From: Alphaproteobacteria bacterium | GTDB lineage: Bacteria > Pseudomonadota > Alphaproteobacteria > CAAGCB01 > CAG-977 | Assembly (NCBI GenBank): GCA_024413465.1 | Contig: JAKSVU010000003.1 | Coordinates: 62,001-126,000 of the forward strand | Direction of reading: 5' to 3' | Length of the DNA stretch: 64,000 bases | Shown: positions 44,251 to 51,636 of the stretch, piece by piece | Layout: each line of letters opens with the position of its first letter | Numbering within the stretch: position 1 is the first letter of the stretch | Notes under the pieces: generated by a model | What the model was told of the DNA's origin: nothing | The model's input: the letters and a program-made list of their open reading frames with translations, nothing else | The model's database searches: none | Program-made: the position numbers and the translations under genes

Positions 44251-44398
44251 TGCATCAACAATGTAATCTGTATGATGTTAAAAAAAATGTAGTTCGATGA
44301 AACTTGGCTTAGTCGAATGAGGATTACAGAAAAAAGGGATTACCAGAGCGAAAGCTCGTGTCCGATTGGAAAATAGAAGCACGACTTAAAATCGTGGG

Positions 44399-44508
44399 GT
44401 TCTTATCCGTGGCGGTAATGTGAACAACGGTACTATTGCCGGTGTACTTTGCTTCAACGTTAACAACCTAGCTTCTAACTCGAACTGGAACAACGGCGCG
44501 TCGCAATC
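44399..44508 (+). ncRNA. DGR template repeat (TR), part of the template RNA
   Basis: This is the donor copy for mutagenic retrohoming, 302 bp after the VR and 118 bp before the RT start. In the VR frame it encodes ten asparagines (AAC/AAT codons), the codons that give the widest range when adenines are replaced. Hairpins just upstream (GAGC-GAAA-GCTC at 44346-44357 and CACGA/TCGTG at 44380-44396) and downstream (TTATGG/CCATAA at 44553-44578) suggest a structured RNA that reaches into the RT gene. Limits of the RNA are unknown. Confidence 0.93.
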
Positions 44509-44626
44509 CATTGCGTTTTATACGTTTCTTCAAAGCTCTGGTTTTTCCTTGCTTATGGATAGCAAAAATTCGCCATAACGAGATACTGTGAGTAACATAG
44601 TTGAAAGTGGTATAGGCATTGGAAAG

Positions 44627-45697
44627 ATGAAAAGATACGGATTTCTTTTTGAGAAAATTGTAGATTTAGAAAATATCAAAAAAGCTATATTGAGAGCTGC
44701 TAGAGGTAAAAGAAAAAAGCACTCTGTTCAAGTAGCTCTTGAAGATATTGATAAAACAGCAATTCAAATCCAAAGTTGGCTCGTTAGCGGAGAATGGCAA
44801 CCTCCTCGTTATCATAAAGCAAAAATTATAAATGATGGAATTCAATTAAAAAAACGTATCATTGTTTGCCCTGAGTTTGTCAGAGAACAATGTGTCCATC
44901 ATGCAATAATGAATGTCGTTTATCCTCTTTTTCAAAAAAGATTTTACGAACTATCTTGTGGAAGCGTCAGAGGACGAGGAACACATTCTGCACAAAAATG
45001 GATTTCAAAGCAAATCAGGAATAAGAAAAGTATAAAATATTATACAAAACTCGATATTCAAAAATTCTTCCAAAACATACACCCTAGTTTTGTTTTTAAA
45101 GAATTAAGAAAAGTTATAAAAGACAAAAGAGTTTTGATTTTATTTTCGAGGATTTTAAGATCAAACACTGTTAACCAAAATGGAATAAAATATAAACATG
45201 GTATTTTAATTGGTTTTTATACCAGTCCATTTTTTGCAAATGTCATGTTGAACGCTTTGGATCATAAAAGTAAAGAGGAACAGCGAGTAAAATATTACAT
45301 TAGATACATGGATGATATATTAATTCTTGGTTCAAATAAAAGAAAAATAAAAAAATACGTATATTGGGCTAAAGTTTTTTTAAATAAAATCAAACTTTCG
45401 GTCAAAAAAAATCAAATTCACTCTGTAAAAATTTTTGAATTTTTGGGTTATATTTTTAGAAAAGACAAAACAACTTTATCTGAAAAATTATTTTTAAAAA
45501 GCAAACGTTGTTTTAAGAAAATATACAAATACAAGCATCTTTCATTATATCAGAGCAGAAAAGTTCTATCTTATTGCGGTTATTTTAAAAGCTGCAATAT
45601 GACTTACGCTTTTAAAAAATATATTAGTCCGTACGTTTCCGTCGCAGCTTGTAAAAAGATAATTCAACGAAATGATTTAAAAGGAGTTTTACAATGA
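44627..45697 (+). CDS. DGR reverse transcriptase
   Basis: This 356-residue reverse transcriptase copies the TR RNA with errors at adenines. The N-terminus (MKRYGFLFEKIVDLENIKKA) is the usual beginning of DGR RTs, which favours the AUG at 44627 over the GTG at 44588. Palm motifs are visible: first catalytic Asp in KLDIQKFFQNI (D143), motif 4 IGFYTSP (195-201) and YMDD (227-230), then KIFEFLGYIF. It lacks a maturase or nuclease domain, as expected for DGR and unlike group II intron enzymes. Motif 4 has SP where DGR enzymes usually have SQ. It lies after the TR and is followed by a 4-bp overlap with a membrane-protein gene. Confidence 0.95.
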   Translation: MKRYGFLFEKIVDLENIKKAILRAARGKRKKHSVQVALEDIDKTAIQIQSWLVSGEWQPPRYHKAKIINDGIQLKKRIIVCPEFVREQCVHHAIMNVVYPLFQKRFYELSCGSVRGRGTHSAQKWISKQIRNKKSIKYYTKLDIQKFFQNIHPSFVFKELRKVIKDKRVLILFSRILRSNTVNQNGIKYKHGILIGFYTSPFFANVMLNALDHKSKEEQRVKYYIRYMDDILILGSNKRKIKKYVYWAKVFLNKIKLSVKKNQIHSVKIFEFLGYIFRKDKTTLSEKLFLKSKRCFKKIYKYKHLSLYQSRKVLSYCGYFKSCNMTYAFKKYISPYVSVAACKKIIQRNDLKGVLQ

Positions 45698-46227
45698 AAA
45701 AAAGAAGTTTACTTGGTTTTCTTATACTCCCATTTGTTTTTATATGGCGCGCATGGTTTGGAGGAAGTTTTGGATATTGTTGGAGATGGGTTAAGTATCT
45801 TGTAGGCATAGCAATTGTTCTGGCTATGTATTATATAAAAGACATTCTCGATTGGAATAATTGGCGTATGTATGCCGTGTGTATATCGTTTATGATATTT
45901 TGGGCATTATCACATGGTATGTGGTTTAAATATTGGGACCACAGTTCAGACGCCGAGGACAGACACCCCTTATTTGTTAAGTTTGTTATGTGGTTGTGTG
46001 GTGGTCCAGAGCAATCAAGATCGTTCTGGGGAAACTTCATTGGAATGACAGTTCGTTACACATTGACCGCTATTTTAGTTGCTGTTTTAATTCCTAATCT
46101 ATGGTTCTGTTTTGCCGGATTAATTGTTGGTGTTAGTTATATACCTGCAGGATTAGCTCATAATACAAAGATTGGCGAGTACATTGCAGGGCCATGTGTT
46201 TTTACTTTGTTATTTTTTTGCATATAA
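45694..46227 (+). CDS. Phage membrane protein
   Basis: This 177-residue protein has four to five hydrophobic helices (residues about 5-20, 35-55, 60-78, 110-135 and 138-175) with a polar loop (KYWDHSSDAEDRHP) between them. I recognise no family. It overlaps the RT by 4 bp and precedes the lysis genes, so it may be a lysis or superinfection-exclusion membrane protein. This is inference. It does not resemble Avd, the usual DGR accessory, which is soluble and helical. Confidence 0.6.
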   Translation: MKKRSLLGFLILPFVFIWRAWFGGSFGYCWRWVKYLVGIAIVLAMYYIKDILDWNNWRMYAVCISFMIFWALSHGMWFKYWDHSSDAEDRHPLFVKFVMWLCGGPEQSRSFWGNFIGMTVRYTLTAILVAVLIPNLWFCFAGLIVGVSYIPAGLAHNTKIGEYIAGPCVFTLLFFCI

Positions 46228-46236
46228 AGGTGTGGC

Positions 46237-46410
46237 ATGACTGAACAAGAACAAAATAAACTAGATTTTTTTAAATGCAAAGTTTTTGATCTTATCAAAA
46301 ATTTGTTTGATTGCGGGGACATTACATATATCGGTCTTTGTGAAGCATATAAAAGGGGAATTATTACAGAAGGGCAATTTAATACAATTATGTTGGGGGA
46401 TGTAAAATGA
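46237..46410 (+). CDS. Small hypothetical phage protein
   Basis: This 57-residue soluble protein (FFKCKVFDLIKNLFDCGDIT, then CEAYKRGIITEGQF) follows a TGTGG-like site and overlaps the next gene by 4 bp (ATGA). It belongs to the lysis operon by position. Function unknown. Confidence 0.55.
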   Translation: MTEQEQNKLDFFKCKVFDLIKNLFDCGDITYIGLCEAYKRGIITEGQFNTIMLGDVK

Positions 46411-46571
46411 AACAAATAAAAGAGGTGAGTATTATTGGTGCTGGGCTGTCTGCTCCAGAATGGTTAAGTTATGTCAATGCTTATTTGGCGTTTGGGATAG
46501 CTATATGTTCGTTTATATATGCAATCTTACGAGTTTATTATCTGGTGAAAAATAAAGGAAAAAATTCATGA
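46407..46571 (+). CDS. Putative holin-like small membrane protein
   Basis: This 54-residue protein has one long hydrophobic helix (VNAYLAFGIAICSFIYAILRV, about residues 23-43) and a basic end (KNKGKNS). Single-helix proteins directly before an endolysin are often holins or pinholins. It overlaps both neighbours by 4 bp. GAAGGGC and GGGGG-type bases precede the AUG. Confidence 0.55.
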   Translation: MKQIKEVSIIGAGLSAPEWLSYVNAYLAFGIAICSFIYAILRVYYLVKNKGKNS

Positions 46572-46945
46572 GTAGAATTTGGCAAGGTGAAAATTCGAAA
46601 TTTTTTACATTTTCAGAATTTACCTGTAAATGCGGATGTGGCCTTTGCAGGATGGACAGAAACTTTATAGATAAAATAAACACTCTTAGGGAGAGTTGTA
46701 ATTTTCCTTTTATCATAACAAGTGGTTTTAGATGCCCAGATTGCAACGAAAAGGCAGGTGGTGCTGTTAATAGCGGTCACTTACTAGGCCTTGCCGCAGA
46801 CATCTTAATAACTGATGATTTAAAACGAGGAATGTTAATCAAAAATGCAATATATTTTGGGTTTCAGAGAATTGGAATTGCTAAAAATTTTATTCATCTT
46901 GACTTAAAACCAACAGAAAACGAAATAACTATTTGGACTTATTAA
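46568..46945 (+). CDS. Endolysin, peptidase M15-type
   Basis: This 125-residue peptidoglycan peptidase has the M15A zinc site: H71 and D78 in SGHLLGLAADI, and H110 in FIHLDL. The upstream SGFRCP and a cysteine-rich N-terminal CKCGCGLC are also typical of phage M15 enzymes. It cuts peptide cross-links of the cell wall at lysis. No signal peptide is visible, so it needs the holin for export. It overlaps the holin-like gene by 4 bp. AAAGGA is the ribosome-binding site. Confidence 0.88.
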   Translation: MSRIWQGENSKFFTFSEFTCKCGCGLCRMDRNFIDKINTLRESCNFPFIITSGFRCPDCNEKAGGAVNSGHLLGLAADILITDDLKRGMLIKNAIYFGFQRIGIAKNFIHLDLKPTENEITIWTY

Positions 46946-46958
46946 AGGAGAAAATTGA

Positions 46959-47132
46959 ATGAAAACATGGTTTAAAAATTTTTTAAAAATTTTTGTTAGC
47001 AAAAAATTTTTGGTTGGACTTATTGTATTGTTATGTGGTTGCCTTGGTTTTGAAATATCCTTGCAAGACCAATCAAATATAAGTGTTATTGTATGTGATA
47101 TGCTTGGCGAATGGATTAGTGGATGCAAATAA
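46959..47132 (+). CDS. Small membrane protein of the lysis cassette
   Basis: This 57-residue protein has a basic N-terminus (KNFLKIFVSKK) and one hydrophobic helix (FLVGLIVLLCGCLGF). AAAGGAG lies before the AUG. It may be a second holin or antiholin. Its stop overlaps the next start by one base. Confidence 0.55.
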   Translation: MKTWFKNFLKIFVSKKFLVGLIVLLCGCLGFEISLQDQSNISVIVCDMLGEWISGCK

Positions 47133-47245
47133 TGGGTTCAATTTTGGTTTTATTAATCGCCTGCTGCATATTTTTATGTGGATATTTTGCAGGATGGATT
47201 ATTCGCGATAACAAAATCGATACAGAAAAAGAAAGTGATTTTTAA
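47132..47245 (+). CDS. Very small membrane protein
   Basis: This 37-residue peptide is mostly one hydrophobic helix (GSILVLLIACCIFLCGYFAG) with an acidic tail. It is coupled to the previous gene (TAATG). It may be a lysis accessory. Support is only its hydrophobic profile and coupling. Confidence 0.4.
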   Translation: MGSILVLLIACCIFLCGYFAGWIIRDNKIDTEKESDF

Positions 47246-47287
47246 GTATATTTTTTAAGAAAAATCTAAACTTAAAAGAGGAATAAA

Positions 47288-47470
47288 ATGAATAAGTATG
47301 ATGAAGTAAACTTACAAGATGACGAACGACAACCTTGTGAGATTTGGACAAGAGTTATGGGATATTTTCGTCCTGTTTCTAATTTTAATAAAGGTAAAAA
47401 ATCTGAATTTTTTGAAAGAGTTTATTTTAGTCAAAAGGTTATGGTGGATAGAACAAAAAATGAAAATTGA
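47288..47470 (+). CDS. Stand-alone NrdD-like glycyl-radical domain
   Basis: This 60-residue protein resembles the C-terminal end of anaerobic ribonucleotide reductase (NrdD): CEIWTRVMGYFRPVSNFNKG, in which RVxGY surrounds the glycine that carries the radical in full-length enzymes. There is no catalytic barrel here. Some phages and bacteria have such short proteins, like YfiD for pyruvate formate-lyase, which may replace a damaged radical domain. AAGAGGA precedes the AUG. It overlaps the spanin gene. A repair or spare-part role is inferred, not shown. Confidence 0.65.
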   Translation: MNKYDEVNLQDDERQPCEIWTRVMGYFRPVSNFNKGKKSEFFERVYFSQKVMVDRTKNEN

Positions 47471-47663
47471 AGTTATTCTTGGAATTATAACGGCTGTTTT
47501 GATAGCTGTTGGAAATTTTTTATCGTACAAACTAGGGAAAACAAAAGGAAATGTTGATAAAGACAAAAAACAAGAGGAAGCTGTTTTGCTTGCTAACAGC
47601 GCGCGGAACTCTTTACGCGATAGTTCTACTTCTGAGCGCGTGCAGCAGAAATTTAGTAGGTGA
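47460..47663 (+). CDS. Inner-membrane spanin-like protein (Rz-type)
   Basis: This 67-residue protein has an N-terminal membrane anchor (VILGIITAVLIAVGNFL) and a charged periplasmic part, the form of an i-spanin though shorter than lambda Rz. It overlaps the NrdD-like gene at its start, and an o-spanin-like lipoprotein gene begins inside it. Spanins join the inner and outer membrane in the last lysis step in Gram-negative hosts. Confidence 0.65.
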   Translation: MKIEVILGIITAVLIAVGNFLSYKLGKTKGNVDKDKKQEEAVLLANSARNSLRDSSTSERVQQKFSR

Positions 47664-47787
47664 TTTTTGCGCAATTTATGAACCAGTATATTACGATGTC
47701 GAAAGAGATACTGCAGAAACAATATATTTTATCAATCGCAATAATGTAGTCTGGGAAGAACTTTGCGAAAAAAGCATGAAAAAATAG
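47551..47787 (+). CDS. Outer-membrane spanin lipoprotein (Rz1-type)
   Basis: This 78-residue protein has a basic N-terminus and a lipobox LLSAC with Cys31, so the mature lipoprotein would be 48 residues. The mature sequence (SRNLVGDFCAIYEPVYYD and NRNNVVWEELC) is like Rz1-type proteins of phages. It starts inside the Rz-like gene in another frame and extends past it, the classic overlapping spanin arrangement. Supports a Gram-negative host. Confidence 0.75.
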   Translation: MLIKTKNKRKLFCLLTARGTLYAIVLLLSACSRNLVGDFCAIYEPVYYDVERDTAETIYFINRNNVVWEELCEKSMKK

Positions 47788-47849
47788 AAATGTCGACGTT
47801 GTCTAACGCGTTATACATTTTTGCCAAAAATAGACAAAAAGAAAAATAA

Positions 47850-47873
47850 AAAACCGCATAAAACTGCGGTTTT
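47850..47873. terminator. Bidirectional terminator at the right prophage end
   Basis: A 9-bp stem (AAAACCGCA at 47850-47858, TGCGGTTTT at 47865-47873) with a 6-nt loop. On the minus strand it ends the rebuilt tRNA-Lys transcript, replacing the displaced host terminator at 5582-5610; on the plus strand it ends the lysis operon. Confidence 0.8.
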
Positions 47874-47876
47874 GAA

Positions 47877-47952
<76 letters not shown>

Positions 47953-47966
47953 ACTGAACAAAACTC

Positions 47967-47995
47967 CTTATACCCCTATATTTTTTCCTTTTCAA
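47967..47995 (-). promoter_or_regulatory. Promoter of tRNA-Lys
   Basis: On the minus strand TTGAAA (47995-47990), a 17-bp spacer and TATAAG (47972-47967) lie 15 bp before the tRNA. It is host DNA outside the prophage. Confidence 0.7.
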
Positions 47996-48063
47996 GTTTT
48001 TTATTTATTTTTTGTAAAAAATAGTGTAAAATAAATCGTCTTAGAATGGATTGAGGTGCTTTT

Positions 48064-48780
48064 ATGGCTTTTGATATGAATGAATTTTCGCCTGATATGT
48101 CAGAACGGCAAATGATATTGGCGTCTCTTGACGTAGAAGAAAAATATCGTGAGATGTTGGAACAATACGTTTTGCAAAGAATGGAAATGATTGCAACAAC
48201 GGCTTATGGAGAATCTGTTGATTTTGCTCCAAATTTTTATTCTTTTGCTAAAAATTTTGAAACGAGTAAAAATAAGACCTTAGCAGATTTAAGTCAAAAA
48301 GCTTTGAAAAAGATTGAACCATTTTTAAAAAAATATGATGAAGAAAATGGGTTAGATAAGTTACCTGAAACGGAACAAATTTTAGATAATTTTAAAGTTT
48401 TGGAAAAATACGATTCTTTTGATCCTTTTGAAAATGATAATGGTGAATGGATTTATCCTCAATTCCAAAAAACTTGTCGGATTTTACAAAAAATTGAAAT
48501 AACGGATGATAATGATAAGGTGGATGCTCAGGCAACAAAAGATTTTTGGGAATCTTTCGTTGAAACGACAAAATTGAAGACATATACCTATTTAATGACT
48601 TCAGCTGAACATATTACGTTGCAAACCTATTGTGATAGATTACAATTTGAAATGGATACCGGCTTAATTATGATTTTTACTGCTGATATTGCTGCAAAAA
48701 ATGCTGATTTAAAACGTGAAACACCTGAAAAAATTAAACAAGACATTGATGAATTATTCCAAAAATTGGAGGCAGAATAA
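48064..48780 (+). CDS. Hypothetical protein
   Basis: This 238-residue soluble protein is acidic and helical with no signal peptide or known motif (MSERQMILASLDVEEKYREM at the start). It is the first host gene beyond the prophage and overlaps the next gene by one base (TAATGG), so the two form an operon that ends at a terminator at 49871. GAGGTGC precedes the AUG. No family is recognised. Confidence 0.65.
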   Translation: MAFDMNEFSPDMSERQMILASLDVEEKYREMLEQYVLQRMEMIATTAYGESVDFAPNFYSFAKNFETSKNKTLADLSQKALKKIEPFLKKYDEENGLDKLPETEQILDNFKVLEKYDSFDPFENDNGEWIYPQFQKTCRILQKIEITDDNDKVDAQATKDFWESFVETTKLKTYTYLMTSAEHITLQTYCDRLQFEMDTGLIMIFTADIAAKNADLKRETPEKIKQDIDELFQKLEAE

Positions 48781-49865
48781 TGGCATACGAATACGTAGAA
48801 AAAAATGGAAAAATTCAACTTAGACAAAGTTCTGCTGCCAGTTTCTTTGCTCAGGCAACGCAATCTTGTATGTCTCTTGAAGAACGTATAGATCAGATTG
48901 AAGATAAAATTTTGGATAGCAATCCAGTTACAAAAAAGATTCATGAAAAAATCAAAGCTGTCGATGAAAAAATATCGAATATGAAATATGGAAACGTTTA
49001 TTCCAAATTCAAAAAGATGGCTCAAGGGATGGGGCGTTTATTGATTGCAAAAGAGATTGGTGTTGCTGCTGTTGCGGGATTATGTGTTTATAATTTTGCA
49101 CGCAATATGAAACCAATGTTCTATGATGCAGAAAAGGCTCGTCAAAATTACGAATGTGAAGATATAAGCGACTATATGGTCAAAAATAAATCAAAATCTG
49201 CTCGTACAATTGCTAAAGCAACTTTGGGGGCAGTTGCCGCTTCCTGTGGTTTAGGGGATGCTTATATGGCGCGTGAAGTCGCAAGAACAGGTGTAGCTTC
49301 CATCGTTGCTTGGCCAGAATTGAAAAATATATATAAAACAGCAAAAGATTTTGTTACGCAAAAAGCTTCATGGCGTGATTTTACAGCAGCTTGTGCTTTG
49401 TTTGGTACAACCGTTGCAGCATATGCATATGGAAGTGGTGTATGGAATACTGCAGACGTGGATACGGCTGGTGTCGATACGCATACGGACGTAAGTGGTG
49501 GTCATACAGATTCATCTTCAACTGACGTTGTGGGAAAAGCAGATGGTTCAGCTTCTTTGTCTGATGCAAAGAAAAAAGAAAAGAAAGAACAAGTCGATAT
49601 ACCTGCTCCAACGTATGATCTTAATCCAAGTGAAAAAACGATTGTTATGCCGTTACAATCTGCGATTAAAAAATTTGAAAATTATTTTCCAACAGATAAA
49701 GAAGATACAATTGATTATGAAGATGTGAAAAATGGTGGAAAAAAATCACCTTCTTTGCAAAGTTCTATTGCTCAACAAACAGAGTTGCCAACACGACGAC
49801 ACGTTCCTTATCGCACTCGAAAAGCATTTGATGCTGCTGTGAAAAAGGCACAAATAAGCAGATAA
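48780..49865 (+). CDS. Hypothetical protein with hydrophobic segments
   Basis: This 361-residue protein has a coiled N-terminal part (EERIDQIEDKILDSNPVTKK), two hydrophobic stretches (about 82-100 and 140-160, GVAAVAGLCVYNFA and TLGAVAASCGLG), then a Thr/Ser/Asp-rich low-complexity region (about 225-265) and a basic C-terminus. It may be membrane-linked or a secreted effector-like protein; neither is shown. It is coupled to 48064-48780 and is the last gene of that operon. Confidence 0.6.
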   Translation: MAYEYVEKNGKIQLRQSSAASFFAQATQSCMSLEERIDQIEDKILDSNPVTKKIHEKIKAVDEKISNMKYGNVYSKFKKMAQGMGRLLIAKEIGVAAVAGLCVYNFARNMKPMFYDAEKARQNYECEDISDYMVKNKSKSARTIAKATLGAVAASCGLGDAYMAREVARTGVASIVAWPELKNIYKTAKDFVTQKASWRDFTAACALFGTTVAAYAYGSGVWNTADVDTAGVDTHTDVSGGHTDSSSTDVVGKADGSASLSDAKKKEKKEQVDIPAPTYDLNPSEKTIVMPLQSAIKKFENYFPTDKEDTIDYEDVKNGGKKSPSLQSSIAQQTELPTRRHVPYRTRKAFDAAVKKAQISR

Positions 49866-49870
49866 AATAA

Positions 49871-49894
49871 AAACCCCTTGATTAGGGGTTTTTT
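49871..49894 (+). terminator. Rho-independent terminator
   Basis: AAACCCCT (49871-49878), a 5-nt loop and AGGGGTTT (49884-49891) followed by Ts. It ends the two-gene hypothetical operon before the ABC exporter genes. Confidence 0.85.
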
Positions 49895-49908
49895 ATAAGG
49901 GGTTTGTT

Positions 49909-51636
49909 ATGTCAAAAAAATCTGGATTTAGAAAATTGTTTCCCTATTTAGGTGAATATAAAAAGTATGCCATACTTTCCCCATTATTTGTTACTTGTGA
50001 AGTCGTTTGTGAAATTTTAATTCCTTTTTTGATTGCTCAATTATTAGATAAATGTTTAGCAGGGGAATGGGGCATAAATTTAAAAACACTAATTATTGAA
50101 CTATTTGCACTATGTTTATGTGCTTTGGTAAGTGGTGTGTTGGCTGGCAGATTGACTGCTTTGGCAGGGGCTGGTTTTGCTAAAAATTTACGCAATAAAT
50201 GTTTTAGTTGTGTTCAAAATTATTCTTTTTCAAATTTAGATGAAGTTTCTATTCCTTCGATTATCACACGATTAACTTCAGATATCACGATGGTTCAAAA
50301 CGTATTTATGCTGATTATTCGGTCAATGTTGTTTTCTCCATTGAAGATTGTCTGTTCTATTTTTATGGCGTTTAAAATTCATGCAGAATTATCGCTGATT
50401 TTTATTTTGTATTTTCTTGTTTTAGGGACGTGTTTGTTTTTTATTTCCAAAAAAACAACGAAATTATTTATGATTTTTATGAATAAAGTTGATGGTCTTA
50501 ATTCAGCTTTACAAGAAATTTTAATTGCTATTCGAATTGTTAAGTCGTTTGTTCGTGAAAAATACGAAAAAAATAAATTTTGTGAAACAGTACAAGAATT
50601 AAAGAATTCTCAAATTAGGACTGATAAATTAATTTCACTAAATGAGCCAATTATCATTTTTTTCTTGGAAAGTGGCGTTATCAGTATTTTATTTTTTGGT
50701 GGAAAATTGATCTTATCCCAACAATTAACGCCAGGTGAATTGGTTTGTTTTCTTACCTATATTTTTAATATTTTGATTGCAACAAATATGATATCAATGT
50801 TGCTAAATGCCTATTTTAGAACAAGAGTTTGTGCAGAACGCATTAATGAAATTCTTGAAAAGGAGCCTACGCTGATTGATAATCCAAAAAGTAAGGTTCA
50901 AATGGATGATGGATCAGTTGTTTTTTCAAAAGTTGATTTCGGGTACGTTCAAGATCGCAAGGTTTTGGATGATGTTTCTTTTGAAATTAAATCAGGTGAA
51001 ATGATTGGAATTATCGGTCAGACTGGTTCAGGGAAATCCTCTTTGGTGATGTTATTGCCTCGTTTGTATGATATATTTTCAGGTGAAATCAAAATAGGGG
51101 GACATAATATCAAAGAGTATTCTTTGAATTATTTGCGAAATAACGTTTCAATTGCTTTGCAAAATAATACCTTGTTTTCAGGAACGATTGAAGAAAATTT
51201 GCGATGGGGAAATTTGACTGCTTCAAAAGAAGAACTTGATCGCGTTTGTCAAATGGCTTGTGCTGATGAGTTTATTTCAAAAATGCCTAAAGGTTTTCAA
51301 ACGGATCTTGGTCAAGGGGGCGTCAATTTATCAGGAGGGCAAAAACAAAGATTATGTATTGCTCGAGCATTGTTAAAAAAATCGAAAATCATTATTTTTG
51401 ATGATTCAACAAGTGCCGTTGATAATATGACTGATCGTAAAATCAGAGACGAATTAAAACAGATTGATTCAACAAAAATTATTATTACTCAAAGAATAAT
51501 TTCTGTTTTAAATGCTGATAAAATTCTTGTTTTAAATAATGGTAAGGTTGATGCTTTTGATACACCTGAAAATTTAATGAAATATAATGCAATTTATCAG
51601 GATATGTACCAAACACAATTGGGAGGCGTTCAATGA
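49909..51636 (+). CDS. ABC exporter subunit with degenerate ATPase site
   Basis: This 575-residue half-transporter has six membrane helices (about 1-310) and an ATP-binding domain (about 335-575). Walker A is GQTGSGKSS and the signature LSGGQKQ is canonical. Walker B ends in DD (IIIFDDSTSAVD), where the catalytic glutamate is usual, and the H-loop has Q (IITQRIIS) instead of H. Such a degenerate partner is typical of heterodimeric exporters, for example BmrCD or TM287/288. The start follows AAGGGG after a terminator. Overlap of 4 bp with the next subunit shows they work together. Substrate unknown; drug or lipid export is possible. Confidence 0.88.
   Translation: MSKKSGFRKLFPYLGEYKKYAILSPLFVTCEVVCEILIPFLIAQLLDKCLAGEWGINLKTLIIELFALCLCALVSGVLAGRLTALAGAGFAKNLRNKCFSCVQNYSFSNLDEVSIPSIITRLTSDITMVQNVFMLIIRSMLFSPLKIVCSIFMAFKIHAELSLIFILYFLVLGTCLFFISKKTTKLFMIFMNKVDGLNSALQEILIAIRIVKSFVREKYEKNKFCETVQELKNSQIRTDKLISLNEPIIIFFLESGVISILFFGGKLILSQQLTPGELVCFLTYIFNILIATNMISMLLNAYFRTRVCAERINEILEKEPTLIDNPKSKVQMDDGSVVFSKVDFGYVQDRKVLDDVSFEIKSGEMIGIIGQTGSGKSSLVMLLPRLYDIFSGEIKIGGHNIKEYSLNYLRNNVSIALQNNTLFSGTIEENLRWGNLTASKEELDRVCQMACADEFISKMPKGFQTDLGQGGVNLSGGQKQRLCIARALLKKSKIIIFDDSTSAVDNMTDRKIRDELKQIDSTKIIITQRIISVLNADKILVLNNGKVDAFDTPENLMKYNAIYQDMYQTQLGGVQ

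Noticed and set aside
44399-44578. TR read as a short protein-coding gene
   Set aside because: The frame is open to TAA at 44578 but no start codon with ribosome-binding site exists and a stop (44387-44389) closes it upstream; it is the non-coding template.
45694-46227. Gene after the RT as a DGR accessory
   Set aside because: It is a multi-helix membrane protein; known accessories are small soluble proteins.
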